The notes under the pieces are model-generated. The model searched no databases and had not been told where the DNA came from. It saw only the letters and a list, made by a program, of their open reading frames with translations. A program made the translations under genes and the position numbers. From Neobacillus dielmonensis (GTDB lineage: Bacteria > Bacillota > Bacilli > Bacillales > Cytobacillaceae): a stretch of DNA of 64,000 nt. The DNA lies in contig NZ_HG942076.1 in the NCBI RefSeq assembly GCF_000612665.1, positions 233,745 through 297,744 of the forward strand, in the 5' to 3' direction. Below are positions 38,055 through 48,309 of this stretch, piece by piece; position 1 is the first letter of the stretch, and every line of letters begins with the position of its first letter.

Positions 38055-38935
38055 CATAAAAAGAATAAAAACCAGCAGGCCCTCATCATATTAAGGGCCC
38101 ATTTTATTTATATACTTTTATATCGATGGCCGCAAGCCAAAGATGGCCAGAGGGACCAGAGGGACGGTTCTTTTGGCTCCTTCATGGGCAAGTCCCCCTG
38201 CTCCCCCTATCCTATGCAATTATTTGATAAGTTGGGCCTGTTAGAAGTTGACCACCATAATCTCTTTTCCCGTAAATAGACACTACTATAAGTAAAAGTG
38301 AAACGAGAGAACCGTCCCCCTGTTTCAAAACCCGGCTCCACGGGGACGGTTCTCATGGTTCCCCCTAGAACAGTTCATACATCTATTATGCCTCGGAAAC
38401 GCCTCCTAAATTTTCCGTATTTCCTAATTGTGTTTTGTAGCCAGATGGACGGTTCTTCTGGCTCCTTGCCACAGGCTATCGTCCCCATTCTCCACATCCT
38501 TTGCAAATATTTTATAAGCGGGGCATACTCTTCTTTCCCCGTAAATGTTAAAAATTCTAAGGAAACCATTGTGTGACCGTCAAGAAGATTGACACAGTTT
38601 TTGCTCATTTGAATATCATAATTAATTAGAATTTAGAATTAAAAACCAATGTGATCTCTATGATTAATATAAGCTACTAATGGCAGTGTTTTATTAAAAT
38701 AAAAAGAGCCGAAATATACAAGTAGTGTAGAAAAACTTGTATAATTTAGGCTCTTTTAGGTACTTTTTTTGTTTCACTAAAGCATCCGTATTTTAAGCGA
38801 AAGAATTCACAAATTAAAACTGGCTTTCTCTTATTACTTCTTTCCCTTAAATTAAATTCATTTCATTAAAGGAAAGACCCCTCTCTTTTTTAAGAAACGG
38901 GAAAACTGTGGAAATTATTCATTACTCTATAAAGT
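38055..38935. repeat. Repeat-rich gap upstream of pot operon
   Basis: Hairpin GGCCCT/AGGGCC at 38078-38099; elements at 38161-38171 (+), 38308-38318 (-), 38343-38353 (+, extended form with ATTATGCCTCGGAA tail) and 38446-38456 (+, one base changed). A 170-base segment 38620-38789 is duplicated at 40769-40934 and contains a long hairpin at 38702-38757. No gene seen. Confidence 0.75.
38620..38789. repeat. Direct repeat copy A flanking the HEPN gene
   Basis: About 170 bases nearly identical, same orientation, to 40769-40934. Includes a stem AAAAGAGCC/GGCTCTTTT (38702-38757) with an inner TATACAAG/CTTGTATA stem. Confidence 0.8.
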
Positions 38936-39395
38936 TTATATCGAAACTCCATTTGAATTTTGGTGAAGACTCAGAAAGAAATTTCCCATCTCATTGGCTG
39001 AGTCTGGATCCATCATAACTGCCGAAGGTCTTGCCCTGAAAGTGTGGTATTTAGTTTGAGGTAATAATTCAACAAGTGACTTGGCAGCATTAAGGAAATA
39101 GGGTAAACTTTTTTCTCCAACCATGACTGATGTTGGAACATTTACTTCCCATCGGTCAATCGGTATGGCTTGCCAAATTGAGTTTCGCCCATAATCATTC
39201 CATCGTAAGCAAAAGTGCGTGCCATACCTTCCATAAACCTCCATGTATGTCCAGCTTTAAGTATTCAAAGGAGTTCCAAGCGCTTCAAGTGGTAACACGT
39301 CACCTGAAGACCTTCCAAACAACAAGCAGTTGCCACCAGCCTCATTTATAAGGGTCTCGATGTCTTCCACTTCACGTTCAACTATTATAATTCTG
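38936..39395 (-). pseudogene. Decayed alpha/beta hydrolase
   Basis: On the minus strand 39395 downward reads VEDIETLINEAGG, FGRSSGDVLPLEALG, a nucleophile-elbow-like block, then a stop near 39260. In another frame a later fragment (start 39244) reads WEVNVPTSVMVGEKSLPYF and ends near 38936. Both fit one alpha/beta hydrolase broken by a frameshift and missing its N-terminal third and part of the lid. Not expected to make a functional enzyme. Sits just inside the left direct repeat. Confidence 0.65.
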
Positions 39396-39443
39396 GCTTA
39401 CTGTTTTAAAAAAAACCAACCCACTTTGGGGATTGCAATAAAT

Positions 39444-40496
39444 TTAAAGAATATCTGTAACACCACTCTCGAGTTTCTCTCTTACATCTGAATAAAATTT
39501 AGTGTAATCCGTTTCCCTTATTGCTCGAATAGCAAGTTGTGTATTCGTGTTAAGAGGCTTATCTTCATCTAGAAAACTAATCATTTCCTTATTATTTTTT
39601 ACGTCATTGTACATTGATACAAACCAATAATTTAAGAGAACAACTCTCACAAATTCTTTAAGTTCCTCATATAAGGCGTATGTTATTCTATCTGTTTTTT
39701 GTCCATGAATATACCTCGACCGTTCATCATACAGTTTTTTTATTCTTGAATAGATTTCATCTTTCTTATCTTTATCAAAAATCAACTTACTTGTATAAGT
39801 TGAAACTTTTTCAGCAATTTTCTCTTTGTCGTAATTAAATAACGATTCAAGTGATGCGAATAGACATAAAAGTTTTACTGGGATGTTATTAACAGAAAAA
39901 GATTGATTAAAATAATCTAGGGCACGAATATAAGCTTTATTTGTACTCATTATTCCTGTCATTAAATCCCAACGTATATGCAATCTTAGTCTATCAGATT
40001 GTAGTTCCAATTTATTTTTTGAAAACCTAAAAGGATGGTTCAATGGCGAGAAATCTTGCATAAAAAAGAACTTTCCTATAAAGTCCATTTCTTCATCGTA
40101 AACCTCAAGTTTTATTACTGGGATAAAAATATCAAAGTTTGTTACCAATCTAAGTACTTTTTCAAGGTATAGGACTTTGTTACATAATTCAATTAAGTTC
40201 TTTCCAACGTATTTTTTTATATTATCTTTTGAAGCCCCAATCTTATTTGCAACCTCAATTTCAATTAGATTATCATTTTCAAAGCAACAATAATAATGTT
40301 TTTCATCACCATCAAATTGCATACACCAAGAAGGGAGACTAGGATTTGCGAAATATGGATTAGCATTAAGTATTTCTTCGTATTTTGTTAAGTCTATTTG
40401 TTTTTGTTTGAAAACGAACTCGTCCACACTATAATCATTTTCCATGGGATATAATCCGTATACTACTGCTTCATACTTCAACTTTAACTTTTTCAT
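39444..40496 (-). CDS. Apea-like HEPN protein
   Basis: 350 residues. The C-terminal part (about 205-330) has CLFASLESLF followed by YDERSRYIHGQ, the RX4H signature (Arg259-His264) of Apea-like HEPN domains. The N-terminal 200 residues are mixed alpha/beta and unrecognised. HEPN proteins of this kind often are RNases in antiviral or stress systems, alone or with a partner; no antitoxin (MNT) gene is adjacent. Lower GC than neighbours and position between direct repeats at 38620 and 40769 suggest acquired DNA. Start lacks a strong ribosome site (weak AAAAAGGGGAAAAA). Confidence 0.72.
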   Translation of the reverse strand: MKKLKLKYEAVVYGLYPMENDYSVDEFVFKQKQIDLTKYEEILNANPYFANPSLPSWCMQFDGDEKHYYCCFENDNLIEIEVANKIGASKDNIKKYVGKNLIELCNKVLYLEKVLRLVTNFDIFIPVIKLEVYDEEMDFIGKFFFMQDFSPLNHPFRFSKNKLELQSDRLRLHIRWDLMTGIMSTNKAYIRALDYFNQSFSVNNIPVKLLCLFASLESLFNYDKEKIAEKVSTYTSKLIFDKDKKDEIYSRIKKLYDERSRYIHGQKTDRITYALYEELKEFVRVVLLNYWFVSMYNDVKNNKEMISFLDEDKPLNTNTQLAIRAIRETDYTKFYSDVREKLESGVTDIL

Positions 40497-40623
40497 TTTT
40501 TCCCCTTTTTGATTTTTATTTTACAGCAATGGATATTAAAAAGTGATCATTTAGTCTAACTTTTCTTAACGTAAGTGTAAAACCCTTCCCAATAGGCCAT
40601 AAATCTCCATCTTATGTCATAAT

Positions 40624-40653
40624 CTCCTCAGGGAAATACATGAGGAGGTTTTT
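40624..40653 (+). terminator. Terminator-like hairpin
   Basis: 7-bp stem CTCCTCA/TGAGGAG with T-run on the plus strand; no plus-strand gene directly upstream, so its role is unclear. Confidence 0.45.
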
Positions 40654-40768
40654 TAATGAAAAAAATGGATTCTCAAAAGGAATAGGAACTCCGAATAGAC
40701 AATAGTTAGTTTATGTTGGTGCATAAACCAGAGGGACGGTTCTTCTGGCTCCTCGCTTGAAGTGACAC

Positions 40769-40934
40769 AATTAATTAGAATTAAAAACCAATGTGACCTC
40801 TATGATTAATATAAGCGATTAATGGCAGAGTGTTTTATTCAAATAAAAAGAGCCGAGATATACAAGTAGTGTATAAAAAACTTGTAGAGTTTTAGGCTCT
40901 ATTAGCTATTTTTTTGTTTCACTAAAGCATCCGT
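40769..40934. repeat. Direct repeat copy B flanking the HEPN gene
   Basis: Same orientation copy of 38620-38789, with several substitutions and short indels but preserved stem. Confidence 0.8.
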
Positions 40935-41125
40935 TTGTATAAGTCTAGTTCTTCACATTCTTCTCTTTAACAAAACAAATCGGGACTGATGCTAGCACCA
41001 TCCCATTACTTTTTAATTGGTGTAACTCATAGAACATTTTACCAAATTTTATAAAAATTGGTTATACTTACATTAGAGGTAAAGATGTATAAAAAAATAT
41101 CCCGCAGGAACAAAGGAGACTAAAA

Positions 41126-41701
41126 ATGAGAAAACTCGTTCTATTTCTGCACGCATCACTTGACGGTTTTGTAGAAGGTCCGAACGGTGAAATGGACATT
41201 GGCTGGGTTTCATACGATGCTGACTTGGAGAAACACGCGAAAGAAGTCCTGAGTACTGCCGACACTGTCATATGGGGACGTGAGACTTATCAGATGATGC
41301 ACAGTTACTGGCCCTCTGTGCCTTCTGACCCCTCCGCTTCGCAGCATGAACTGAATCATGCCGAGTGGATCGAAAAGACACCCAAAATCGTTTTTTCCAC
41401 GACGCTGGAGAAAGTCGAATGGAACAATACCAGACTGGTGAAAAAAGATGTCGAGGAAGAAATCAAAAACCTCAAACAGCAGCCAGGCAAGGATATGGTC
41501 ATCCTCGGCAGTCCTAGGTTAGCACACTACCTTATGCAGCTTGATTTAATAGATGAGTATAAAATGACGGTTTCTCCCGTCCTAATCGGCAGCGGGTTGC
41601 CGTTATTCCAAGGTCTTAAGGAGCGGATCAATCTTAAACTGATCGAAAACAAGACATTTGATTCTGGAGCCATAGCCCTCGTTTACCAGACGGTTAGATG
41701 A
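41126..41701 (+). CDS. Dihydrofolate-reductase-like (RibD C-terminal) family protein
   Basis: 191 residues, ATG after AAAGGAGACTAAAA. Typical YyaP/YwjB-like start RKLVLFLHASLDGFVEG, IWGRETYQMM and end GSGLPLFQGL. NADPH-dependent reductase fold; substrate unknown. Followed by a terminator at 41745-41775. Confidence 0.85.
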   Translation: MRKLVLFLHASLDGFVEGPNGEMDIGWVSYDADLEKHAKEVLSTADTVIWGRETYQMMHSYWPSVPSDPSASQHELNHAEWIEKTPKIVFSTTLEKVEWNNTRLVKKDVEEEIKNLKQQPGKDMVILGSPRLAHYLMQLDLIDEYKMTVSPVLIGSGLPLFQGLKERINLKLIENKTFDSGAIALVYQTVR

Positions 41702-41744
41702 CTCTTTCTCCTAATGCAGATTACGACAGATACGATAGCTCACT

Positions 41745-41775
41745 AAGCCGCCTCTTCAACGAGACGGTTTTTTTA
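41745..41775 (+). terminator. Terminator after DHFR-like gene
   Basis: Stem CCGCCTC/GAGACGG (one mismatch) followed by a seven-T run. Confidence 0.75.
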
Positions 41776-42127
41776 ATATAGCCTAAATCTAAGATGATGA
41801 CGCAACATTAAGTAGATCATACCGGCAAAACAATTTAGGTTAAGGATCCCTAAAAAATGCAAACTCAAGCAATCAAAAGCTAATGAAAAAAAGAGTGAAA
41901 TGAAAAATTGGTATGGAATGATTACTTTAACCTTAAAGTTTGAAAAAATAGATCTTTAAGAAAAAAGAGAACAGAAAAAAAGACCACATTTAGGTCCGGA
42001 AATTCAGTTTCTTCAAGTAAAGGACCCCTTTAGTTTAAGTGCAACTTTTCACAATATATCTAATATAATTCATAATGATATTAAAAGAAGTCCTTGCTGT
42101 TAAATATAGAAGGACTTTAAACGTTAT
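41776..42127. other. Gap before DUF3231 gene
   Basis: About 350 AT-rich bases with no feature that I can support. Confidence 0.4.
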
Positions 42128-43150
42128 TTACAATTGATTCTTTTTTCTTATTAATTCATCTCTATCGGATGCCATTGGAGGCTGTTCCAACCATCTATTT
42201 TTAATCATGATATTTGCTCCATCTTCAGAATACATCTGAACTTCCATGGATAGCCTGTTGTACATTGCACTAATATCTCCTCTAGGACTTTGACTAACAG
42301 CTGTACCATAATAGCCAACGCTCAAAGAAATCAAACCACTTGTGAAGAACATCATCAGTTTATCAGAAAAAGTATGGGATGTACTATTTGTTATTTCTGA
42401 ATCCCAACCCATAGGTGCTGGAAGTTTACTTTCCTCTAGCTTACTTCTAAATAATCTAATATGTTTATTCCCAATTTCTAAACCCTTTAAAAAGAATTGT
42501 TTTACATCCTTATCCTTTGCAACCTGACTGAAGCCAGTAAGTGCAGCTACTCCCAAGGCATTTCTTTGTAGATTCGCAAATAAATTATCGACTTCGGCAG
42601 CAATTAATGGTCTTTTTTCTCCGAACACATCTAACATAAACCATTGCTTTTTTACAAATTCAACCTCCTCTAAATTAGGCAGGCTAGGAGATCTGATAAA
42701 CAATCCTTTAGACAATAATAATTCAGTTGACTTATCATATAACTGCATTGTTTCTGTAAGACATTCCATGTAATAGGATTTAATATCACTTCTTACAGAT
42801 GTTCCAACACTACCAGCATAAGTTGTAAGCCCAACCTTAGACATTTGGTGTATAAAATTTAGTACAAAACTGTCGGAATAAAGTCTAGGAGCAGTTAAAT
42901 CAACATCCTCTTCAATACTAAAACCATATGGAACTACATTTTTTTCCTCTATTAGTATTGCCGTTATCTTTTGAATATGTGACTTTGATAATTCTAAAGC
43001 AAATTCAATTATAGGCTTTATTTCAACATCCTCAGCTTTTTCTAGAAAATATGTAAGAACACATACGCTTGAGCTATCATTTAAGTATTGAAGCCAAAGT
43101 TGACCAATCTCACCCGCTGTTAGCCTAATCTGTTTTTCTTTATCATCCAT
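42128..43150 (-). CDS. DUF3231 family protein
   Basis: 340 residues, start behind GGAGGG. Two related ferritin-like/helical halves beginning LTAGEIGQLWLQYLND and ALGVAALTGFSQVAKD, the standard DUF3231 duplication, common in spore-forming Bacillaceae. Function unknown; the four-helix fold suggests a spore or stress protein but that is not established. Confidence 0.85.
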   Translation of the reverse strand: MDDKEKQIRLTAGEIGQLWLQYLNDSSSVCVLTYFLEKAEDVEIKPIIEFALELSKSHIQKITAILIEEKNVVPYGFSIEEDVDLTAPRLYSDSFVLNFIHQMSKVGLTTYAGSVGTSVRSDIKSYYMECLTETMQLYDKSTELLLSKGLFIRSPSLPNLEEVEFVKKQWFMLDVFGEKRPLIAAEVDNLFANLQRNALGVAALTGFSQVAKDKDVKQFFLKGLEIGNKHIRLFRSKLEESKLPAPMGWDSEITNSTSHTFSDKLMMFFTSGLISLSVGYYGTAVSQSPRGDISAMYNRLSMEVQMYSEDGANIMIKNRWLEQPPMASDRDELIRKKNQL

Positions 43151-43541
43151 AAGTAACCCTCCAAAAAAGTTATACTAAAAAATACTTTCCCCAGAAATTA
43201 CCTATTGTATGTATTAGCTACCTAATGAGCCAAAGGGACGGTTCTTCTGGCTCCTGGCTCCACGGGGACGGTTCTCATGGTTCCCTTCTAGAACCGTTTA
43301 AATATCTCGGAAAGGCCTTCAAGATAGCCGTATTTCCTGATTATGTTTCATTTCTTCTTTAAGGATTTAAATCCCTTTACATCATATTATGACTACCAGC
43401 GGAACCGTCCCCTCGGCTCCTAATTAGGAATTTCCTAGTATTTAGGAAGAATTCTATCGACAAAATAAACGTCCTGTTTCACGAACAAAATAAAATGAAG
43501 GTGCCCATTTACTTCGGCCACCTTCATTTTCATTCAATCTA
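43151..43541. repeat. GGGACGGTTCT elements x3 in the gap
   Basis: Cores at 43235-43245 (+), 43265-43275 (+, extended form with AGAACCGTTTAAATATCTCGG-like tail) and 43401-43411 (-). A terminator at 43493-43530 ends the operon to the right. Confidence 0.8.
43493..43530 (-). terminator. Terminator of the sugar operon
   Basis: Perfect 11-bp stem AAATGAAGGTG/CACCTTCATTT with a 15-base loop, directly after the cupin gene on the minus strand and followed by T-rich bases. Confidence 0.85.
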
Positions 43542-44762
43542 TTACTTTAAATCACTATTTTCAGAGAAATGCTTTAACAGGACAATTGGCTCAGTCAAAG
43601 AATGGTTCATGATGGTAACACCTTTCCTGGCTGCGGGCTCCGTTACGAAAAATTCATCGTTCGTTAATTGTCCATAACGGATTAAGGACGGTGTCTCAAT
43701 ATCCCAGGCGCCAAACTTTCCATGACCCTGCAGCATATAAAAACCGTAAGCCGCACTATCTTTAATCGTGACCGTTTGCCCAGGAAGAACGGTCAAACGT
43801 TTAGCACAGACCACTTTACTCTTATAACAAATCCATTCCTCCATATACCCTTCTTCTTCCATCTCACTGACCGGACGAACTGGCTTTGGAGCCATAAAGT
43901 AATTTTGATAGAAATCAGGATCTGTGTTTTTCTCCCAGTCGATAATACTCATCAAATAGTCGAAGTTTCCAACTTCCTCTTCAGGCGTATCCTTCCAGAG
44001 CAGTTCTTCTGGTACAGCATGTTCGCCATGCAAGACGGACTGGTACATCGCATAAACATCCGATGCAAATTGTGGTTCATACGTGCACAAACTGCCTGGT
44101 GCATGCAGGATCCCAGGAGGCACATCCCATCCTGTATCAAGCGTTAATCTAAAAGCACGGGAAAGATCGGTAATTTTATTGTCCCCTTTTGTAAAATTCA
44201 TTAAGGCTTCCTTTACCTGTTCTTTTGTAACACCTGGGTTGATGCCAAAGAACGTGTAAGGAAACTCACCGCCGTGATTATTCAACTGAGAAGGATAAAA
44301 ATACATTTCTGGTTTACCTTTTTGACCCACACGAGCAGCTGCTTCATCATTATGGTGAATATGATGCGGCAATGGACCAAGGTTATCAAATAGCTTAGAA
44401 TAAACTGGCCAGCCCTGATATTTTTCCCATAATTCATCCCCAATGGCTTCCCCTTTTAGCGTGTCCACCATATCTTTAAGAAGAACCCGCTCTTTTCCGT
44501 CTTTTGAAACGACGTAGCTCATCCCTTCATCTTCTGGAGTCTCCGGGCCGTTCTCCGCGTGTGTGGTCGAAGAAAACCAGCGTTCGTTGATTCCACCACG
44601 GGATAATCCAAGTACATAGTAATCCTCCGGATGCAGCTTTAATCGTTTTCCGGGGCGGCAAAAGGAACGAGGTACCCATGTTGGTGCTAGTCTTAACACC
44701 CCTTGACCCTCTTCCACTAATTTTTCAATAGCAGCTGATAGACCTTCAATTGTATTATTCAT
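43542..44762 (-). CDS. Cupin-fold sugar isomerase-like protein
   Basis: 406 residues. HHIHHNDEAAARVG and GKPEMYFYP resemble the metal-binding and active-site region of type I mannose-6-phosphate isomerase-like cupins; ILHAPGSLC gives another His. A second cupin lies in the C-terminal third (CAKRLTVLPGQTV). Last gene of the operon (two-component system and sugar ABC transporter), so it probably converts the imported sugar or derivative. Specificity unknown. Confidence 0.7.
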   Translation of the reverse strand: MNNTIEGLSAAIEKLVEEGQGVLRLAPTWVPRSFCRPGKRLKLHPEDYYVLGLSRGGINERWFSSTTHAENGPETPEDEGMSYVVSKDGKERVLLKDMVDTLKGEAIGDELWEKYQGWPVYSKLFDNLGPLPHHIHHNDEAAARVGQKGKPEMYFYPSQLNNHGGEFPYTFFGINPGVTKEQVKEALMNFTKGDNKITDLSRAFRLTLDTGWDVPPGILHAPGSLCTYEPQFASDVYAMYQSVLHGEHAVPEELLWKDTPEEEVGNFDYLMSIIDWEKNTDPDFYQNYFMAPKPVRPVSEMEEEGYMEEWICYKSKVVCAKRLTVLPGQTVTIKDSAAYGFYMLQGHGKFGAWDIETPSLIRYGQLTNDEFFVTEPAARKGVTIMNHSLTEPIVLLKHFSENSDLK

Positions 44763-44785
44763 ACTTCATTCAACCCTTTCTCATT

Positions 44786-46399
44786 TTAGATAATCGATTT
44801 TTGATTTTTTTGTTTAAATTCTCCGGGAGGCAATCCGGTAAACTTCTTAAACACTATGGAAAAATAAACGGGATCCTTGTACCCAACTAATTCCGAGATT
44901 TTTGTCGCGTTCATATCATGAACCACCAGTAATTCCTTTGCCTTGTCTATTCGGACCTTATTCAAATATTTATTAAAGTTCAATCCAATCTCCGCTTTAA
45001 ATAACTCACTAAAATAGGACTTATTGATATTAAGTTTATTGGATATGGACTCCAGCGTAATCTCTTCTTGAAACCTTTCATCGATCATCCTTTTCGCTTC
45101 AAGGACAAGACTAGTACATTGGTTATTTTGTTTTTTTGAAATCCTCTCTGCAATATCAAAAAGCGTGGAAAGGAGGCTGTATTTTATATCCTCTACACTT
45201 TGAAAAGATCTGATCGTTTCAAAGAAGCTATAGCCAATGTCTTCAGGAAGACGGACGTTTTTAAAATCGTGAGTTTTTACGATGAATGTCAAAATTTCAA
45301 TTGATAGTCTTTGCGAAAAAAGAAGTCTGTCATGATCGTAATCCTTACGCTCAAATAATCCGTTGACCGCCGCTACCAAATTCTTACGATTGTAATTCTT
45401 AATATAGCGAATCAAATCTTCTAACTCATTGGAATCATACATATAACTTGAATCCTTATCTTCTAGTTCATCGAAAAAAATGAGCGTTGACTCTTCTTCA
45501 ACAAACAAGGAAGAATACAGGGATTTCAAATATTCTTTTCTAGTATCCAAAATATTCTGATAGCTACGACTAATGAAAAGCTGAAGTTTGACCTTCTTGG
45601 TTTCAGCCAAACGCTGTACGGCTGTGTTTAGCGTCGCTTTAAACTCCAGCATTCGATCCTCATCCACTTCTTCTCGAAAACCAAAGATGCATTGGAACTG
45701 CTCCTTAGTACTTGGGTCAATTAAGTTTGAGAGGAAACTTGGCTTTCCCAATGATTCTTCAAGCATGTCTTGGATTTCACTGGTTAAGCTTTTATTTTTT
45801 ACATGGTTGTAATTAATAACTCGACCATTAATGAATAGAAAGAACTGGTATTTAGGATAATCACCAATTGGAATAAGTAGTTTTTGATAGTCCGATTCTG
45901 TCAGATCAACATCCTGAATCAACCGATTTACCATGTCTGCCTTAAATAGTGGAAGACTAGATTTAATATAGGAATCGGCTTTTTTCTCCTCTACTCTTTT
46001 TCTACTCAATTCTTTTGAACTTGTAATCGCTTTCCAAAGAGCGCTCCTTAATTCTTCGCGAACGATAGGTTTTAACAAGTAGTCCTTTGCCCCGCATTTT
46101 ACAGCCTTTTGCACGTATGCGAATTCAGAATACCCGCTTAGCACAATTACCTGGATGTCAGGAAATTCACTATTTAGTATGTCAAGAAACTTCATACCGC
46201 CCATTCCAGGCATTCTCATATCCAGGAGGACGATATCAGGAGGTTCCGTCTTGATCTGTACATAGGCATCTTCCGCATTTTGATATTCACCTTGAATGGT
46301 TAAAGGTAAGTTTTCGCGACGAATTTTTCCGATAATACTTCTCCTCACAGCAATCTCATCTTCTACCACGATTAGAGTTGTCATGCTTTCATCCATCAT
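44786..46399 (-). CDS. YesN-type response regulator (AraC output)
   Basis: 537 residues from the ATG at 46399 (GGAGGTGGAC before). Receiver domain with phospho-acceptor Asp60 in DIVLLDMRMPGMGG, a long central helical region, and an AraC-type double helix-turn-helix at the C terminus (NKLNINKSYFSELFKAEIG, KISELVGYKDPVYFSIVFKK). Overlaps the kinase stop by 11 bases, so the pair is co-translated. Likely activates the ABC operon when the sugar is sensed. Confidence 0.9.
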   Translation of the reverse strand: MMDESMTTLIVVEDEIAVRRSIIGKIRRENLPLTIQGEYQNAEDAYVQIKTEPPDIVLLDMRMPGMGGMKFLDILNSEFPDIQVIVLSGYSEFAYVQKAVKCGAKDYLLKPIVREELRSALWKAITSSKELSRKRVEEKKADSYIKSSLPLFKADMVNRLIQDVDLTESDYQKLLIPIGDYPKYQFFLFINGRVINYNHVKNKSLTSEIQDMLEESLGKPSFLSNLIDPSTKEQFQCIFGFREEVDEDRMLEFKATLNTAVQRLAETKKVKLQLFISRSYQNILDTRKEYLKSLYSSLFVEEESTLIFFDELEDKDSSYMYDSNELEDLIRYIKNYNRKNLVAAVNGLFERKDYDHDRLLFSQRLSIEILTFIVKTHDFKNVRLPEDIGYSFFETIRSFQSVEDIKYSLLSTLFDIAERISKKQNNQCTSLVLEAKRMIDERFQEEITLESISNKLNINKSYFSELFKAEIGLNFNKYLNKVRIDKAKELLVVHDMNATKISELVGYKDPVYFSIVFKKFTGLPPGEFKQKNQKSII

Positions 46400-48221
46400 G
46401 TCCACCTCCCGATTCAAGTGCTGGAAACTTAATCGTGATCAAGGTTCCCTGACCCGAAACACTATCAATAGCAAAATATAATTGTTCTCCATAGACCATT
46501 CTTAGTCTTGCGTAGACATTTTTCAGTCCTAAGCTTTTCGTATTGGATGGGAAGTAGCTCACCACATCTTGCTGTTTCCTAAACTGTTGAAATTCCCTTA
46601 GCTTTTCTTCAGCAAACCCTACCCCATTGTCTTCCAATGCAAGGACTACATTCTCTGCCTCTTTTTTAATGGTTAATCGAATGAATCCTTGCCCGAACTT
46701 TTTTTCAACCCCGTGTTTAATAGAGTTTTCCACCAACGGCTGTAAGACCATTTTCACAATCATGAAATTTACAACATCAGGTTCTATTTCATGCTCAATG
46801 ATTAATTGATCCTCAAACCTGCTTTTTAAAATAAGGAAAAAATCTAAACAATTTTGTATTTCATATTGAAGCTTTACTTTTTCTTGTTTCAAATCAATGC
46901 TATATCGCAGCATTTTACTTAATGACTGAGAGATGTCGGAAATTTCATATACGCCTTTATCATCCGCAATCCCTTCAATGACCTCAAGCGTGTTATAGAG
47001 AAAATGAGGATTGATTTGCATGAGGAGAGCCTTTAACTCGGCATTCTTACGATTGATTTCTGATTCGTATTGCGTTCGAATCAGCTCTTTGATCTTATCT
47101 AACATCGATTGAAAACTTCTTTTTAGAACTTCCGTTTCGACATTTGCTTTTGGAACATTCATATCAACTTCCAAATTCCCTTTCTCCACCACACTCATGA
47201 TTTCACTCAGTTTTTTTATTGGCCTTGATATTCGAATCGAGAGAATAATCGATAAAATAAACACGACCATTAAAGCCGTAATACCTATAATGAAAGTAAA
47301 ATACTTTAAAGACTGTAATTGGTTCGAAAGATATTTCTGTTGAACAGAGCCTATGATCAGAAGCCCCTGGTCATTAAGTTTCGATGATACGATAAGAAGT
47401 TTTTCCCCATCCACTTTTGCTGTGAAACTACTTTCCTTTGACTTTAAAACCCTACTAAGTAAATGAGGATTTACATTTGTTCCAATGCGTGAAGAATTGG
47501 TATGGTAAAGGACCGTATGATCGGCATTTATGACTTGGACAACACTGCCTTTTCGATTTTCAAATTGGCGAAAAATGCTGCCAAACGATTCAAGCGTTTT
47601 ATCAAAAGAAATATACCCAATCCTTTTATGGTTAAATTGATTGATGACCGGTTTGGAGGCAACGAAACTCAACTTTCCTCCTTGTTCAAGCCGGTGAACG
47701 TCATAAATCAACTCTTCTTGATCATTACGGAGCATCCTTTGATTCCATATCTTTTCTTCAGGTGAATTGTAAGAAATTAACCGATAATCTTTCCGATTAT
47801 AGGCACTAGTGATAAAGTCTCCTTTGTCTGAAAAGATTCTAATATTGTAGTAATCTTTTGTAGAATCAAATGTGCTATTTAAATAGTCAGTAATCTCTTT
47901 ATTATTTTCTAAAAAGTCGACATTACTTAATGACTTTTCAGGACTTAAATCGATGTTATTATTGATGACTCTTGCTGAAAAGACCTTGGAGTCATTATCC
48001 AGCCTTTTTAAATAAAGACCAATGTTCTTTTTAATCCCTTCTATCAACTGCACATTACTTTGATTCACTTCTTTGGTAATGATTCTGGAGGATGTGACAT
48101 AAGAAAAGACCGCGAATAAAAGGATTGGCACAAGAATCACCAAAGTATAGGTCAGAAGAAGTTGATTCTGGATACTTTTATTGGTAAAACGTCTGGCTAG
48201 ATAATGAAATACAGGGTTCAT
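46389..48221 (-). CDS. YesM-type sensor histidine kinase
   Basis: 610 residues from the ATG at 48221. Two membrane helices (about 22-45 and 300-320) enclose an extracellular Cache-like sensory domain. A HAMP linker (ISRPIKKLSEIM) leads to the HisKA_7TM/LytS-type site MQINPHFLYNTLEVI and the ATPase domain (ENSIKHGV, EDNGVGFAEE). It phosphorylates the adjacent YesN-like regulator. The sugar-binding lipoprotein of the operon or the truncated one at 52378 could present the signal; that is inference. Confidence 0.9.
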   Translation of the reverse strand: MNPVFHYLARRFTNKSIQNQLLLTYTLVILVPILLFAVFSYVTSSRIITKEVNQSNVQLIEGIKKNIGLYLKRLDNDSKVFSARVINNNIDLSPEKSLSNVDFLENNKEITDYLNSTFDSTKDYYNIRIFSDKGDFITSAYNRKDYRLISYNSPEEKIWNQRMLRNDQEELIYDVHRLEQGGKLSFVASKPVINQFNHKRIGYISFDKTLESFGSIFRQFENRKGSVVQVINADHTVLYHTNSSRIGTNVNPHLLSRVLKSKESSFTAKVDGEKLLIVSSKLNDQGLLIIGSVQQKYLSNQLQSLKYFTFIIGITALMVVFILSIILSIRISRPIKKLSEIMSVVEKGNLEVDMNVPKANVETEVLKRSFQSMLDKIKELIRTQYESEINRKNAELKALLMQINPHFLYNTLEVIEGIADDKGVYEISDISQSLSKMLRYSIDLKQEKVKLQYEIQNCLDFFLILKSRFEDQLIIEHEIEPDVVNFMIVKMVLQPLVENSIKHGVEKKFGQGFIRLTIKKEAENVVLALEDNGVGFAEEKLREFQQFRKQQDVVSYFPSNTKSLGLKNVYARLRMVYGEQLYFAIDSVSGQGTLITIKFPALESGGGHDG

Positions 48222-48309
48222 TCTTTCCAACTCCATTAATTAGAAAATATAGTTCTATTATACTAATCATTCAATTGGAAAAGCTGAACCCTTCCTGTAA
48301 AAATTTATT

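Larger units (their letters stand above)
40497..41125. repeat. Gap with hairpins, an element and direct repeat copy B
   Basis: Hairpin CTCCTCA/TGAGGAG followed by TTTTTT at 40624-40653. Element core at 40733-40743 (+). Direct repeat 40769-40934 with hairpin AGAGCC/GGCTCT (40845-40905). The rest has nothing recognisable. Confidence 0.7.

Noticed and set aside
38298..38576. Plus-strand frame in the repeat gap
   Set aside because: It consists mainly of element sequences (TVLMVPP, GSSGSLP) that are translated in many gaps here.
38936..39244. Small functional 102-residue protein
   Set aside because: It is a C-terminal fragment of a hydrolase whose upstream part lies in another frame with a stop, so it is annotated as a pseudogene.
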